From assembly GCA_023055355.1 (NCBI GenBank), contig JALJCS010000004.1, positions 28,920,744-28,984,743 on the forward strand: a DNA stretch of 64,000 nt, written 5' to 3'. Both the position numbers and the translations under genes were made by a program. Origin of the DNA: Agelaius tricolor. Its lineage: Eukaryota; Chordata; Aves; Passeriformes; Icteridae. The notes below the pieces were generated by a model, which had not been told where the DNA came from, did not search any database, and saw nothing but the letters and a program-made list of their open reading frames with translations. The number at the start of each line of letters is the position of its first letter. The stretch's first letter is position 1. Shown here piece by piece: positions 33,180 to 45,484 of the stretch.

Positions 33180-36100
33180 GAAGAGTTATAAAAATTTTTG
33201 AGAGTGAATTTATTGTTTAGTGTTGTGTTAAGGTTTCTAATACAGCTCTGTATATGAAATACACACACAAAAAGGGAGTGCTTTGTTCAACATTTTGAAG
33301 ATACATTAAAAGAATTATATCTCTAAGTATCTAGAACCTAAAATAAATTAAAATAAGGCACAAAACATAAATACATAATGCCACGAAGAAAGTGATTCTT
33401 CATGTTCCTAATGGAAGTGCTTTGATATCATGACTTTTATGTCTGATACTGCTTCTACATATGCCTACAGTTTTAATGGCTCAGTTATAATTTTTGACCT
33501 ATATTTACATGAATCTTATATCACAGAGTTTTAAATTCACTCACAGTCATTTCCTTGGAAATATACTTAGCTTTTCTGGAGTTTGCTTCACAGCTGTTAT
33601 GTCTTAATACTAAACTTCAGCAGTTTTTTTTTCAAATACTTAAAAAATATTGATGCTTAGCATTTAAATGGGATAGGAATGAAGTCTTGGCTGGGACATC
33701 ATTAAGAAGGGGAATTCAGAAGACCTGAGAAAGAATAAAATGTATTACACCTTCTCTTTTTAGGCTCTTGTCATTTTAGAATATACCAATCTTTTTCATT
33801 TCTGTAGAAATGAAAGTTTTAAAAAAATATTTGAAAACCCAAATGACTTACTGTGGAAACTTGAGAAGTGCACTTAGGTTGGACAAGCTCAAATGAGCTC
33901 TCACTACAACAGCTCTACAATAAGCAGAAGAAAAAAGCAAAAAGCACACAAAACCAGGTGGAAGACCATTTAAAAATCTAAACATATGATACTCAAACTA
34001 TGTATTTAAATTATATCACCCAAAAATTACCTCATAAAAGTTCCCTCACTTAATGAAAGTCTTCAACCAAATCCATACTTGCCAAATTGGTTATTTTAAG
34101 ATTTTGAAAAAGGATTAGCTGAAATGGCAAGAGAAATCTTTGATATTTAAAATGAGGTGACTATCTATAACCTTCCACATTGTGTCAATTCCCGAGGAAA
34201 TTGTAGTGGAACTAAAAAGTCACAACTTCATGAAACACCTGTCAGTAGTGGAAAACATAATGAAAAAATTGTTATGTCTGAAGATCTGGTCTATTATTTG
34301 ACATTTAGAACCAACATAGGCAAGCCTAAAGGAATGTAAATAAAATATCCAAAACCAGTTTGCATGAAGGAATCACTAAATAATGAGCTCAGGAGAAACA
34401 CCTCACTATTGTAAAAATGAGGAATGTTATGACCAAAAAAAAAAAAGAAGCAGTAGCTTTTGAAACTCAGTTAGACAACTTTCACATTCACTTGCACAAG
34501 TATCATTTGTGTAAAGTCAAATAAACATATTTGCAGAAACTTGTTGACCTGCATGATGGTATAGCATTAATGTATGCATGTTCTTAATATACTATTTTTT
34601 TCTTGATACAATTAAGATCTTAAGTATTTTTATAAATTATTATCTCTTGAGATAAAGATGAGTCATCTACTTGCAATATTCTACATGTTATCCAGTAGAT
34701 TCTACATGTTTTACTTTATCTTAATTAAGAAGTCATAAAGTACCCTAAATTTATGTGATTTAGTTTATTTGTTACACAAAAATGTTACAGTAGATTAATA
34801 AACAACTGCACAGAAAAAAATAGGCACCCTCTATAACCTCTTCTTATGGTTACCTCTCAGAAGGTTATCACTTTCTTAGGGTTGTGCTACTTGTCGTCTC
34901 AAATTTGGAATCCATGCCAAATTGTATGGTCTCTTTATCCCATCTGAAAATGGTATGGATAGACAGATATACATGTCATTACCTGTTTATTAGGTGTTTT
35001 CTCTACAAACCCCAGAGAAAGAGAAATATTTAAAAGAATTCTTTCAACTGGTTTTTTTGTTTGTTTTTTTAGATTCCTCTGCTAATGTAGAGAACTTGGA
35101 AGGAAAAATCTATCTCAGCTTTAATAAAATATACTTGTAATACTTCTAGTGCTTATAAACAGAAATCATTTCAGAACTCTTTATCTTTGAAGTGACAGAA
35201 CGTGAATTAATCCCAATTCGACAATGAGGAGACTGACAGACAAAACCATGATTTGAATTATTTGAATGAATAACTCTCCTGTTCATAATAGCAGGACCAT
35301 ATTGCTTCTCTTATCAGACTATCATGTAGTAAATTAATTGAAGGACTTCAACATAAAAATAAAAGTATTTTTGTAATTAAAAACAAATGTGTTCATTTTA
35401 AAGTAGACAATACTGCTAATTTTAGACATGTTCAGATTCTAGCATCATTAGCCTGCACTGATATTTAATTATTTTACTTCATTGATAAAAACACTCACAA
35501 CATTTTTTTGTTTCCCTGATGCATGTAAACGTCTCAGAAGTTTGGTGTAGGATATATACAAATTTTAAGTAATTCTATAAGATAATGCAGTGCATCAGAA
35601 ACAGCAGAATCAGATTTAAAGCACTTTTGTTCACATTTAGAAGCTTTTTTTCTCTAATGAAATCGCTACAGTAAATAACTCCAAAGCTGGCACACAATGT
35701 ATAAGACAGATAATAGTTAAGGGCCATGAACTATCTTTCCAGGATTTTTTTCTAAATTCATTTCAAGTGAGTTAGAAGATTTCTGGGAAACAGAGGCATA
35801 TACACAATTAAGAATATACACAAGTAAATATGCACAAGTATATACAATTCCAAAGTAACTCGGTCTTCTTGCACCCAGGAAGTCTGAATTCTTTCTTTGA
35901 CTTTTGACTTGGGGATGATCTAGTATTTCTTACTGGTGGGGTTCTGATGGAAAATTTGCTGTCTCAATCTCCATTGAATGGTTATCTTACATTATGTTGT
36001 AATGGCACTCTCTCCCTTTCTCATTTTTTGTCACCATCACTCACACACAAATACAAGGTTTATTATCATCTACTTCCTTGACACGTACAATAGAATTTGT

Positions 36101-36665
36101 GGATTGATAGTGTGAAATAATTTTCAGACATGTGTTGTTGGTTTCTAGTTCAGATCAAGGTATTACTAAATCATGTAAGTGAAGTTTAGACATATTTATT
36201 TCACTGATTTCTATGTGTGTTTTGACATAAAAGATGAAAGCACAGTATTTGACACTTGTTTTGTCAATTGTTCTTTGTATGAATATATATCAAAAAGTAC
36301 ATACATAATACTTTTTAATATAAACCTGATTTCCATGATTTGATTATTTATACTTATGGCATTACTATACCATGAGTATGTGGTATACTATATTACTTTA
36401 TTGCACAATATATTCTGGGACAACTACTTTAGAATTCACATTCTCTTGGAATATATTATCTGGGAAAAAGCTGGCATCTAAATTTCGAATTTTAAAGTCA
36501 AAGCTGATAAAATTCCTATAGATAATAAAATCGGAATCCCTGCTCTCAGGAGCCAAGAAAAGCTGAAGACTTGCATAATCATTTTTTGTAGAATAAGGAT
36601 TGTTTTTCTTTACCTCTTGACAGAAGTTAAATGTTTAATGCTGTTAGGTCTAAAAACAATAAAAG
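33180..36665. other. AT-rich non-coding DNA, nothing recognised
   Basis: No repeat family or exon. An imperfect repeat of 'atatacacaa'-like units lies at 35808-35850. Confidence 0.55.
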
Positions 36666-36671
36666 AAAGCA

Positions 36672-36722
36672 TTCTAAACCTTGATTAAAACAAGCATTCC
36701 TTGTTTTAATCAAGGTTTAGAA
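36672..36722. repeat. Perfect 23-bp inverted repeat, 5-nt loop
   Basis: The arm at 36672-36694 ('ttctaaaccttgattaaaac' plus 'aag') is the exact reverse complement of 36700-36722. The loop is CATTC at 36695-36699. The next outward pair does not match. Confidence 0.95.
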
Positions 36723-36879
36723 AAGTAGAAAGTTAGTAAACTATGTAAATTATATAAAACAAAGAAACAACACTTATGGTTGGATAGTTGGTAAATTTGA
36801 ATGAACTATAACAATATGTAAAGTACTGTTACGTGGCCTAATGAATGATAGTTAAATGACAAGGTGATCAAGGTGATAA

Positions 36880-37818
36880 GATGTACACAGAATCATGGCC
36901 AGTCCTGTTTAATATCTTTATTGGTGATCTGGATGAGGAAATCGAGTGCACCCTTAATCAGTTTACAGGTGACACAAAGCTGTGTGGGATTGTTGAACTG
37001 CTGGAGGGCAGGAAGGCTCTGCAGGGGGATCTGGACAGGCTGCATCATGGGCTGAGGCCAGTGGTGTGAGGTTCAACACTTCAATATATCAGATCCTGCC
37101 CTTGTGTCATACCAATACCAGGCAGTGCCACAGGCTGGGGCAGAGTGGCTGCAAAGCTGCCCACAGGAAAATGACCTGGGGGTGCTGGTGACAGCAGCTG
37201 AACATGAGCCAGCAGTGCCCAGGTGGCCAAGAAGCCACAAAAGATCAGTGGCATCCTGGCTTGTCTCAGTCTGGCTAGCAGGACCAGAAGAGTGATCTTC
37301 TTCTGGTACTTGGAACTGATGGGAGGCTCCACCTTGAATCCTGAGTTCAGTTTTGGGTCCCTCACCTCAGGAAAGACATTAAGGTGAAGTATGTCAAGAG
37401 GACAATGAAACTGGAGAAGGCTTTGTGTCGTAAGTTCTGTGAGTAGAGGCCTGGGGGAGTGGGTATTCTTTGGCCTGCAGAAAAGGAGGTTGAGGAGAGA
37501 ACTAATTGTCCTGTAAATGTCTGAAAGGAGGCTGTAGAAACATAAATCTTGTTCTTTTCTCCCAAGTAACAAGTCATAGGAGAAGACAAAATGGCCTCAA
37601 GTTGCCTCAAGGACGGTTAGACTTCATATTGGGAAAAAATTTTCCATGAAAAGGCTTGTCAAGCATTTGAAATTGCTTTCCAGGGAAGTGATGGAATCAC
37701 CATCCCTAAGGCTGTCTAAGATGTGGTGCTTAAGGAGTTGATTTAATTGAGGATTTGGCAGTGTTGGGTTAACAGCTGGACTCAGTGAACTTAAGGGTGT
37801 TTGCCAAACTACACTGTT
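36880..37818 (+). mobile_element. CR1 LINE, RT to 3' terminus
   Basis: A plus frame of 62 codons at 36881-37069 reads [25 protein letters not shown] then [16 protein letters not shown], a near-continuous match to CR1 RT. After a stop, GAEWLQSCPQENDLGVLV gives the next segment (37130-37195), and [12 protein letters not shown] is a frame-shifted version of the following one. A 163-codon minus frame here is antisense to CR1. The 3' region carries 'ggaatcaccatccct' (37691) and 'aagatgtggtgctta', and it ends 'cactgttctatgatg' at 37815, an intact CR1 terminus. It is 5'-truncated within the RT, so GDTKL is not followed by a working domain. Confidence 0.9.
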
Positions 37819-37889
37819 CTATGATGATTTATGCATATGTGTCTACATAAAGCACTAATTTCTAAATTTCCCAAGAAATTAATCAATAT

Positions 37890-38165
37890 ATTCAACAAAA
37901 GCAAATGTAAAGCTCAGCCCCTGCAATGGATAAACATAGACACAGAACAGGTCAGGCACAACTGCTTTGGAGCAGCAGAAGACACCCCAGGGATGTCAGG
38001 GTCACCTTCAGGGAGTGGGACCCCAAGGCAGAAATGAAGCCACAGCCACATCATAGGCTGGACTACCAGGTTACCAGCCAGCAGATCTGGGGAAAAATCT
38101 TGCTCTGTGTCTGAGGCCTGAGTGCTGTATCCAGCCTAAGGCTTCTTTGCACATGACAGGCATTG
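37890..38165 (+). mobile_element. CR1-like ORF2 fragment, weak
   Basis: It starts 'ttcaacaaaagcaaatgtaa', like the CR1 'FNKSKCK' coding text, and continues with 'ggagcagcagaagacacc'. Similarity then fades. It follows the complete 3' terminus of the previous CR1 by about 70 bp, so it would be a separate insertion. It could be a different repeat. Confidence 0.4.
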
Positions 38166-38169
38166 ACCT

Positions 38170-38795
38170 GCTGTAGGGACTCCCAAGGAGTCCCTCAAAA
38201 TGAGATGTGGACCTCAACACAAGCTTGGGTCACAAGAGGCTCCAGAACCGTGCCTGTTCATTCTGGGAAGGAATAGCATAATGGAGGGCCCTTTCTGATG
38301 TGTACAGATACCCGGTAGAAGGGAACAGAGAAGACAGAGCCAAACTCTGCCTGATACTGTTTAATGGCACTATTAAAAATAAAAATATATAACACAACAA
38401 ATAATGGCTAGGTATTAGTAAAAACTTTTCATTTAAGTGTGATTTTCTTCTAGTATAAATAGCTCTGAGAACTTTGGAATTTTCCTCCTTGTAGATGTTT
38501 GAACCTAACTGACCATATTTGAGGAGCAGACTGCTTTGTCTCTCTCTAATACTTTCTTGGTGGTTGAGTGTTGGTGGTACTGCTGTGGGAACAGAACACC
38601 ACTGCTTGCTCAGAGACACGATAATTTCCTGAGCAGGATACTTAACCTGGTGAACTACAGTTTCTTTTCCAATATTTCTATTCCACAGCCAGTTCCCATA
38701 CTTCCCATTCACATGAGCCAAGGCCCAGTGGCTGTGACCAGCCCAGACACAGCACCAGAGTCCCTGGAGCAGGACATTCAGGCTAATCACTAGCG
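38170..38795. other. Unassigned block with a 186-codon minus frame
   Basis: The minus strand is open from 38790 to 38230. The translation has basic and hydrophobic stretches but no domain that I recognise. The first part in minus sense (38640-38790) is GC-richer. If the adjoining LTR is real, this is where a retroviral leader and gag would start, yet no gag motif is visible. Chance is also plausible. Confidence 0.25.
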
Positions 38796-38805
38796 TATTG
38801 CATCT

Positions 38806-39255
38806 GGCTGGATCGCCAACATCTGTGCTCTCTTGGCTCCACCTCAGCAGAGCATTGGCTGCCCGTGGATGTGTGTTGCTAGAGAACCATTGCTTTTGCT
38901 ATCTATCACATTGTGTGTTAGGCAGCAGGCATATACTGATAATGTGGCTCTAGGCCAGTCTCTGTGACTCTCTCCCCAGCTAGTGCCAGTTAGCTGCTCT
39001 CACCAAGGTTTCTGTCACCAGCTGCTCTCCTACCTCAGATATCTTAATGAAAAGCAAAGCTCAGACTGTTTATGTGAAAAAGTTTTTCTACTGTTTATTT
39101 GCTTTCCAGATCAAAGACCATTTATCCAATCAGAGAGTGCCAATTAGCCAATCTTTCCTTCACCTCAACAATGTTTTCAAGAAGGTTTTATCACATAAGG
39201 ACAAAAGCCTAGGTCTTTGACTCTAATAAAAGGACAAAAATCTTCCTTGTCATAA
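38806..39255 (-). mobile_element. Possible endogenous retroviral LTR
   Basis: On the minus strand there is a CCAAT-like 'ctgattggataaatgg' near 39123-39138, then AATAAA at 39094-39099. A roughly 290-bp GC-richer stretch ends at 'gcacagatgt', followed directly by TGGCGATCCAG at 38802-38812. That resembles a primer-binding site because it begins TGG. The LTR start in minus sense is not defined; 39255 is a guess. The structure supports an LTR but I do not recognise the family. Confidence 0.4.
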
Positions 39256-39259
39256 TCTA

Positions 39260-41555
39260 CCTGAAATATATATAATGGATGCAAATAGTGATGAGTATAA
39301 TTTTCCACCATGAAAAATAATGAGTTATAAATCTAAGAGACAGTAAAAAAAAAGGAATTCTGCTGCATAATAATTTGTGGGGGTTTTGAAGTGTATGTTT
39401 TTTCAGGGAAAGATTTATTTGCTCCTTAAAAGGCTTTAGGACAGGTCTGGGTTGAGGAAAATCCAAATTTCAGTGGTTACCAGTAGGATTTAGAGCTTCA
39501 TTTCATAGCAAACAACTTTGAATTGGATACAACAGTGATATGAACCATTCTGCTCACAGTTCTGTTCATTCTGCGCCTGTTCGACAAAAAATACACAAAA
39601 AACCCACACTTCTCCATTAACTACAATAATGTCATGAACTTTTTCATGTATGCTTTTTCCAAAAGCTGGCCACCCTATTTACTACATTCCTAATGAAAAA
39701 GAGGTTTAAATATATTACAAATTGGACAACACTGTTATTTTTTTACCTACAAACTGCAAATAATTTGCTCTCACACAGAACAATGTCAAGTTGATAGCAA
39801 CTCCATAAAAACCAGTTTTTAATTTCTAGCTGTCCTAATGAAGATGTTGTAAAAGTTTCAGTCTTCTGGACTCTTGTGTGCTCATCATAAATGAACAAAG
39901 TGATATGTTACATGTTTCATCAAATACAGTGATGTCAAACATATTATTATTGTTTATTCACAGATGAAGAACACATACTCATTTTATGGTACAGTCCACC
40001 ATTACAAATCTTTCTCCTTCAATTGATACAAGAGAATGCTAAAAAGATGTCCTAGTGCCATAACCCATTAAAGTGTAGAATAGCTCCAGAGCTCTCATTA
40101 ATGTTTGAGATCACAATGGAAGAGTACTGAGAAAAATATATATTAAAAATGCTTTTACTTTATGAGTGCATTTTTTTTCTTTGAGTTTGATTTACCAAGC
40201 ACACCATTTTATAGTAATTCAAACATTGTAGCTCATCACCAAGTAAAATACATTAAAAAATTGTATAAGCTAAAAGGTTTTTACCAAATATTTGTGCATT
40301 TTTCCAGTATTTGTAATTCTTCAGTAAAAAATATAATCTGATACATGTTTATAACTAAATTTTTACTTGATACTTTTCTCTGTTAATTTTAAGAAAGCAA
40401 GCTGTGACATGAGAACAGACTAGCCTGTTTATTGACTTTGATTTCTTCAAAACAGTTTTTTCATATACTTTCACATACAACATAAAATACTTAAGGTGAA
40501 TCTCAGCCTTCAACATTCACATTCTGTAAAACAAACTTTCAGAAGACTAATCATAAACCCCTTTGTATTAGAAGTGCATTTTTGCTTTCAAGTTGGAGAT
40601 CCGAAGCATTGGTGTAACTACAAGGTGCATCAAGAAAAAAAATCAGGCTTGCAGTTGTGAATAGTGAGTAGCAGTTACCTTTATACTCCTTGACTCTCAA
40701 CTCTTATTCTTTTCCCTTTAACTGTTCTGTTTCATTAATCTAAAACATTTATCTACAAATCTACTACTTTTATGATGTCACGTAATAAATTTACTCATTT
40801 ATTAAAATATAAACAAACAGAAATATTTACCTAAATAAGAAGAAATCAGTCCAGCATCAATGGTTGATATTTTCAATAGTTGCTTTAGGAGTACTGCATG
40901 CCACCTGTCAATATTTATGTAATCCAGGTATTCTGGCTTATAGGAGAAATTAAAATTGGATTGACTCTAACAGAAATTTCAGCTGTTAAAATTGTCTTTC
41001 CAGACTTCACAGTAAAAAGATTTTTACAAAAAACCATTTTCATATTCAATAGCACACCTCCATGGATTGAAATCACAAAAAACAACCCATTTCTTGCTAC
41101 AACCTAGGGCACAACAAAAGGGATCATAAAATAAATGCGTCTAGTCTATTCCACAGTCTCAAGAGAGACTGGGTTGTTCACATCTGCAATTGATTCTGAT
41201 TCTTCTCATGTCCTTAGAATTTCTACTATTTTATTACTAGTTTGTCTTCTTATCCTAAATGATAACAAAACACTGGACAGCTAGAGTCCTTTAAAAGTTT
41301 CATACTGTGTAAGAGGACATCATTGCATTAGGTTTAGCATAAATCATTCTTTTACAAAGTTAGATTTCAGTGACATTAATTTGAGATATTTAAAAAGAAT
41401 ACTGTTTCTCAAAGTGTGATTTTTTTCTTTTGTGACATTTCTGTCTCTCTCTCTCTCTCCTTTTTTTTCTTATGTAGAACAAGTTTCCACTGAAAACAAC
41501 TTAAAGACATAATGGCATTGTTACATACCGGCCTAGACAGGATTATAGTGCCATA
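39260..41555. other. AT-rich non-coding DNA, nothing recognised
   Basis: No repeat family or exon. A short CT run lies at 41444-41459, followed by a T run. Confidence 0.5.
41444..41459. repeat. Short (TC)8 run
   Basis: Eight TC dinucleotides followed closely by a run of T. Confidence 0.9.
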
Positions 41556-41559
41556 TTAC

Positions 41560-42128
41560 ACTAGTCCACGGAGGAAGTGATGGAGATTCCTGAGTATTCT
41601 GGAATGTGGCTAGGAGATTCCTGAGTATTCTGGAATGTGGCTAAGTGGGAGAGATCTGAGGGCTGTGATCAATGGAGTAGAATCCACTTACAGGCTGGTG
41701 TAGTTACTGGTGTTCCCCAAGGAGCAATATTGGATCCAGCCATATTCACTTGTCTCTCAATGAGATGGACAAAGGGATGAACAGTACTCTCAGCAAGTTT
41801 GCTGATGAGGTGAAACTGGGTGAAGGGGCTCGTCCACCTGAAGGCTGTGCTGCCATTCTGTGGGACCTTGATTGGCTGGCAGATTGTGTGGAGAAAACTT
41901 TATGAAGTTCAACAAGGACAAATGTTGGGTCCTGCACCTGAGGAGGAATAACCTCAAGCACCAGTATAGGTTCAGTAGAGAGCAGTTCTACAGAGGTCCT
42001 GGGACTCTGGGTGGATCACAAGCTGACCATAAGCCAGCAGTGCCATTGCAGCCAAGAGAGCCAATGGTATTCTGGGGTGTATCAGAATGAGTGTGGACAG
42101 CAGATCGAGGGATATCAACAACCCTCTA
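41560..42128 (+). mobile_element. CR1 LINE ORF2 fragment
   Basis: The plus strand reads in CR1 order: 'tgtgatcaatggagtagaat' (41667), 'actggtgttccccaaggagc', 'ctctcagcaagtttgctgat', 'aggctgtgctgccattctgt' and 'gaagttcaacaaggacaaat'. It then gives 'gtcctgcacctgaggaggaa' at 41930, 'ataagccagcagtgcc' and 'ggtgtatcagaatgagtgtg'. These span RT motifs from the 'VPQG' turn to the post-RT domain. Stops and shifts are frequent. It ends where a minus-strand CR1 terminus begins. A 31-bp tandem duplication lies near its start. Confidence 0.88.
41582..41643. repeat. Perfect 31-bp tandem duplication
   Basis: The unit beginning 'ggagattcctgagtattctg' occurs at 41582-41612 and again immediately at 41613-41643 with no mismatch. 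Confidence 0.95.
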
Positions 42129-42130
42129 GT

Positions 42131-42500
42131 TCACAGAATCACAGAAACACATAATCAGTGACAATCACAGGTGGGAAGGGACTGCAGTGGATCATCTGTC
42201 CCTGCCCAAGGAGAGTAATGTCAGAGCACACTGCACAGGAATGTTCTTGATGAACCAGATGGTTCTTGAATATCTCCAGTGAGAGAGACTTCCACAACCT
42301 CTCTAGGCAATCTGTTCCAGTGCTCAGTCACCTCCACAGTAAAGTTCTTCCTCATGTTCAGGTGGAACTTTCTGTGCATCAGTTTCTGCCCACTGCCTCT
42401 TGTCCTGTTGCTTGGCACCACTGAGAAGAGCTGGTCCATCCTTTTGGCTCCCCCATTTTAGATATCAATACACATTTTGTCTCTTCCCAAAGCTGAACTG
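42131..42500 (-). mobile_element. CR1 LINE 3' end
   Basis: The plus strand reads 'tcacagaatcacagaaacac', 'ggtgggaagggactgcagtg', 'cttccacaacctctctaggc', 'ttccagtgctcagtcacctc' and 'cttgtcctgttgcttggcac'. This is the reverse complement of a CR1 3' end. A 72-codon minus frame ([20 protein letters not shown]) keeps the C-terminal ORF2 text readable. It is 5'-truncated at about 42500 in minus sense. Confidence 0.9.
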
Positions 42501-42529
42501 ACCTCAACATGAGATGAGGTGAATTAGTT

Positions 42530-42768
42530 TGAATGCTAATAAAGCCGAGGCCGTCCCTGGATGGGCCATTCACTGAAGAGTTGGACCCAATGATCCTTGT
42601 AGCTCAGGTCACCCGGGGAGTTTTGGAGTCTCCCTCTCTGGAGACATTCAAAATCCACCTGGACACATTCCTGTGTGACTTTGCCTTGGCAGGGAAGTTG
42701 GATGATCTACAGAGGTCCTTTTCAACTCAAAATATTCTGTGGTTCTGTGAAACATCAAAACTGAGATG
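42530..42768 (+). mobile_element. CR1 LINE 3' end(s), plus strand
   Basis: At 42580-42605 'agttggacccaatgatcctt' resembles a CR1 terminus. A second stretch, 'ttttggagtctccctctctg' at 42621, 'gacattcaaaatccacctgg', 'ggatgatctacagaggtcct' and 'attctgtggttctgtga', is a fuller CR1 3' end. It ends properly near 42755. The second could be the far end of the plus copy that stops at 42128, with about 400 bp of that element missing. Confidence 0.8.
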
Positions 42769-42774
42769 TTAGTA

Positions 42775-45120
42775 TAAGCAATACTAATATAGCTACATTT
42801 ATAAATGGACATTATGAAGGGAACTACTATGTTTAAAAGGCTAAGTATCTTACCACTCATTCATCTCATAGGATGACTTCTTCCTCCTCCTGTGAAACTC
42901 TAAATAATGTATTTTCTTAAAATTATTTAGGTTGAAGATTTCTTTTTGCTTGCAGATTTGATGAACTTTTAACTTGTTTAATTTTTTTTGTTTGTTTTTA
43001 GAAGAATGGAGTCAATTTTCTGTTAGTGTAAAATAACATTATAACATTTAACTGGATTCTGTAAATTGTGGAATCAGTTAGGTTTTATATCCATTCTTTC
43101 CAAGTTTCACCACTAAGTTTATATCATTAATTCAGCATGGCTTTTTGTCTTGGATCAAAGATTGTTGATTTTACCAAGTATTTTGTGGTGTGTCTTCTGA
43201 TAAAGATGTATTTTTTTATAGTTCAGATTTGTGGAGGATATTTGGAAGGTGATATTAGACTCAGATTTGATATTTAGTGATTCTAATACTCTATATTCCA
43301 TAAGTTATGTGAATAAGCCAGGATCTTTTAAATTCTTTACATACAGTGACTTTATAGTTTTTGCAACTGCTTGGGAAATGGATTAACCATAAATGGAGAT
43401 CTGTGTGATAAGACTGTACAACTATTCCAAGATTTGAGAGTAAAGCATGTGGGAGTGGCCTTTCTATATGGTCAATTAAAAGATTGACTGGCTTATGCTT
43501 CTTTATGTACTGCTTATGTTACTTCTTTTTTCTGCTTTGTGTGCAAATTGATTCAATAGAAAAAAAATCCTTCAAAAATATCAGATGAAAAAGTGCAATT
43601 AAAATATTATATAAAGGCGAAATCAGTCCAAAGGCAATGAAGTTTTAAATTTGCTTTACAAAGAATTAATAAATTTGAATTATGATGACTAACATTTTTA
43701 CATAAGTGAAATTCCACCACAGTGTTAACTCTAAAAATTTATTCTAATTGGATGGTAGAATCTCTAAAGAACAGCTTCAAGAACTGAATAGCACGTAAAC
43801 TGAAGGCTTAGAACAAATATTAGAATTGCATATTTTTATTTTCAAAAACATAATTAATTTTATTACTCAGTGCATTGAGAAGTTCTGATTCATTAATAAC
43901 TCATGTTACATGACACACTGTTGCTAATACCATTTTAGTTCTTTATCTGAAAAGAGACATTTGTTTCTTCGAGAGCTGCCTTTTCTCTAATAAGTGTCAG
44001 ATGACAGTATGATAACCTCTAACAACCATCCATGCTAGCATCTGTCTTGTACCTATTAGTAGCAAGAGTTCACAATATAGTTGCATTCAGTTTTTATATT
44101 AAGAAGGCTTCAGCAGTTCTTCTTCAGCTACTGGTTTTTAATTTGTGAGTCGTTTTTTAACCAAAAAAATTGTTCCCAAATATTTTTAAATTGGAAAAAG
44201 TCTCCCTTTAGTAGTTTCAGTTCATATCTTTATGAATACGTAAAAAAAAGGATTATGTTCAGCTCCTGTAAAGGTAATTAGCATGTTATACATTTGTTAA
44301 TAAACTAATAGTCTCTATTTTAACATCATATTAAAAAGATAGTAACATAACTGGTATCCTGCACTTCTTGTGAACATCTGAAAATTTAAAGACCTAGAAA
44401 ACAACATGAGAAAAAAGCCAAACCAGCTTTTTTTCTAAGTACTGTTGGACTTCAGCCCTTTCATGTGAGAATATGTTTGACTTCCCTGGTTTCAATTTGA
44501 TGTTAAAAATACTAGAAAGATAAAAGATGAAAGATGTTAGAATAAACTGATATGAATCATTCTTCCTTTGAAAATTATATAGAATCTCTATATAATCTCT
44601 TTGTTGTCTATTTAAAATCAATTGCATGGTCATAGGCCTATAAAGAAGCTTTTGCTATTAAAGTGTGCATATTTACAATATAACATTTAAAGATACCTGT
44701 ATTTACATTCTTAACCCACAATACAGATTTTATAGATAAACATTTCTGAAGGAATGAATAACTAAAGTGACAAGCCACCTGCAACTTTGACTTTAAAATT
44801 ACCAATATGGTGCTGAAAGCAAATGTTAATGTCAGTGCAGCTTGAGGAAGATTCATACTGTTTATAAATGGTGATAATTATGAGAGAATTACTTTTTCTG
44901 AAATGTTTTTTATGTTTTTGACTCTGTAAGTCCAATTTATTTACAAACTGCTAAAACATGATTTTTTCCATGATGAGAAAAAAAGGAAATATTATATAAT
45001 TACAATTTCATTAAGGGGGATGTAGGGTGTACTATTACATTCTTTTAAGCAGACCAGTAAAGTGTGGATGAGATGTAGCCACCAACTGTTTGAAAAAATT
45101 ACTTTCAGTTAACGAGAAGT
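42775..45120. other. AT-rich non-coding DNA, nothing recognised
   Basis: No repeat family or exon recognised. Confidence 0.5.
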
Positions 45121-45129
45121 CATTATTAA

Positions 45130-45480
45130 TCATTTCAGCTGGAGAGTTCCACAGGGGGCTGTTTTGGCCATGCTGTTTTTCAGCATCTAAAAGAAAAGAG
45201 ATTTGAATGACAGAAGAAACCATAAGCTTTAAAAATCTCTGGCTGATGGATAGCTGGGCAGGATTGTAAGTGCTCTGGAGGATAGGATTAGAATTTACAA
45301 AAATCCTAACAAATTAGACAATTTATACAAAACAAGAGTGTGCAAGAAAAGTACAAGGATGCCATGACACAATGCACATATTAAACAAAAATAATTGGAT
45401 AGACTGCAGTGACACAAAATTTTAACATAGCGTAATATTAAAAATTTGTTGCAACATAGACAAATTCTTAATAAATCCCA
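45130..45480 (+). mobile_element. Very old CR1-like LINE fragment
   Basis: 'gttccacagggggctgtttt' at 45146 resembles the 'VPQG-VL' turn of CR1 RT. 'gctgggcaggattgtaagtg' followed by 'ctctggaggataggattaga' (45272) resembles a CR1 subtype known from reptiles and birds that reads 'gcaagtgctttggaggacag'. Later text decays to background. It is more diverged than the other copies here. Confidence 0.5.
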
Positions 45481-45484
45481 CAGT

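Noticed and set aside
31066..36722. The two perfect inverted repeats as the ends of one MITE or transposon
   Set aside because: The arm sequences are unrelated to each other, so they cannot be the paired termini of a single element.
37081..37572. 163-codon minus frame
   Set aside because: It is antisense to a plus-strand CR1.
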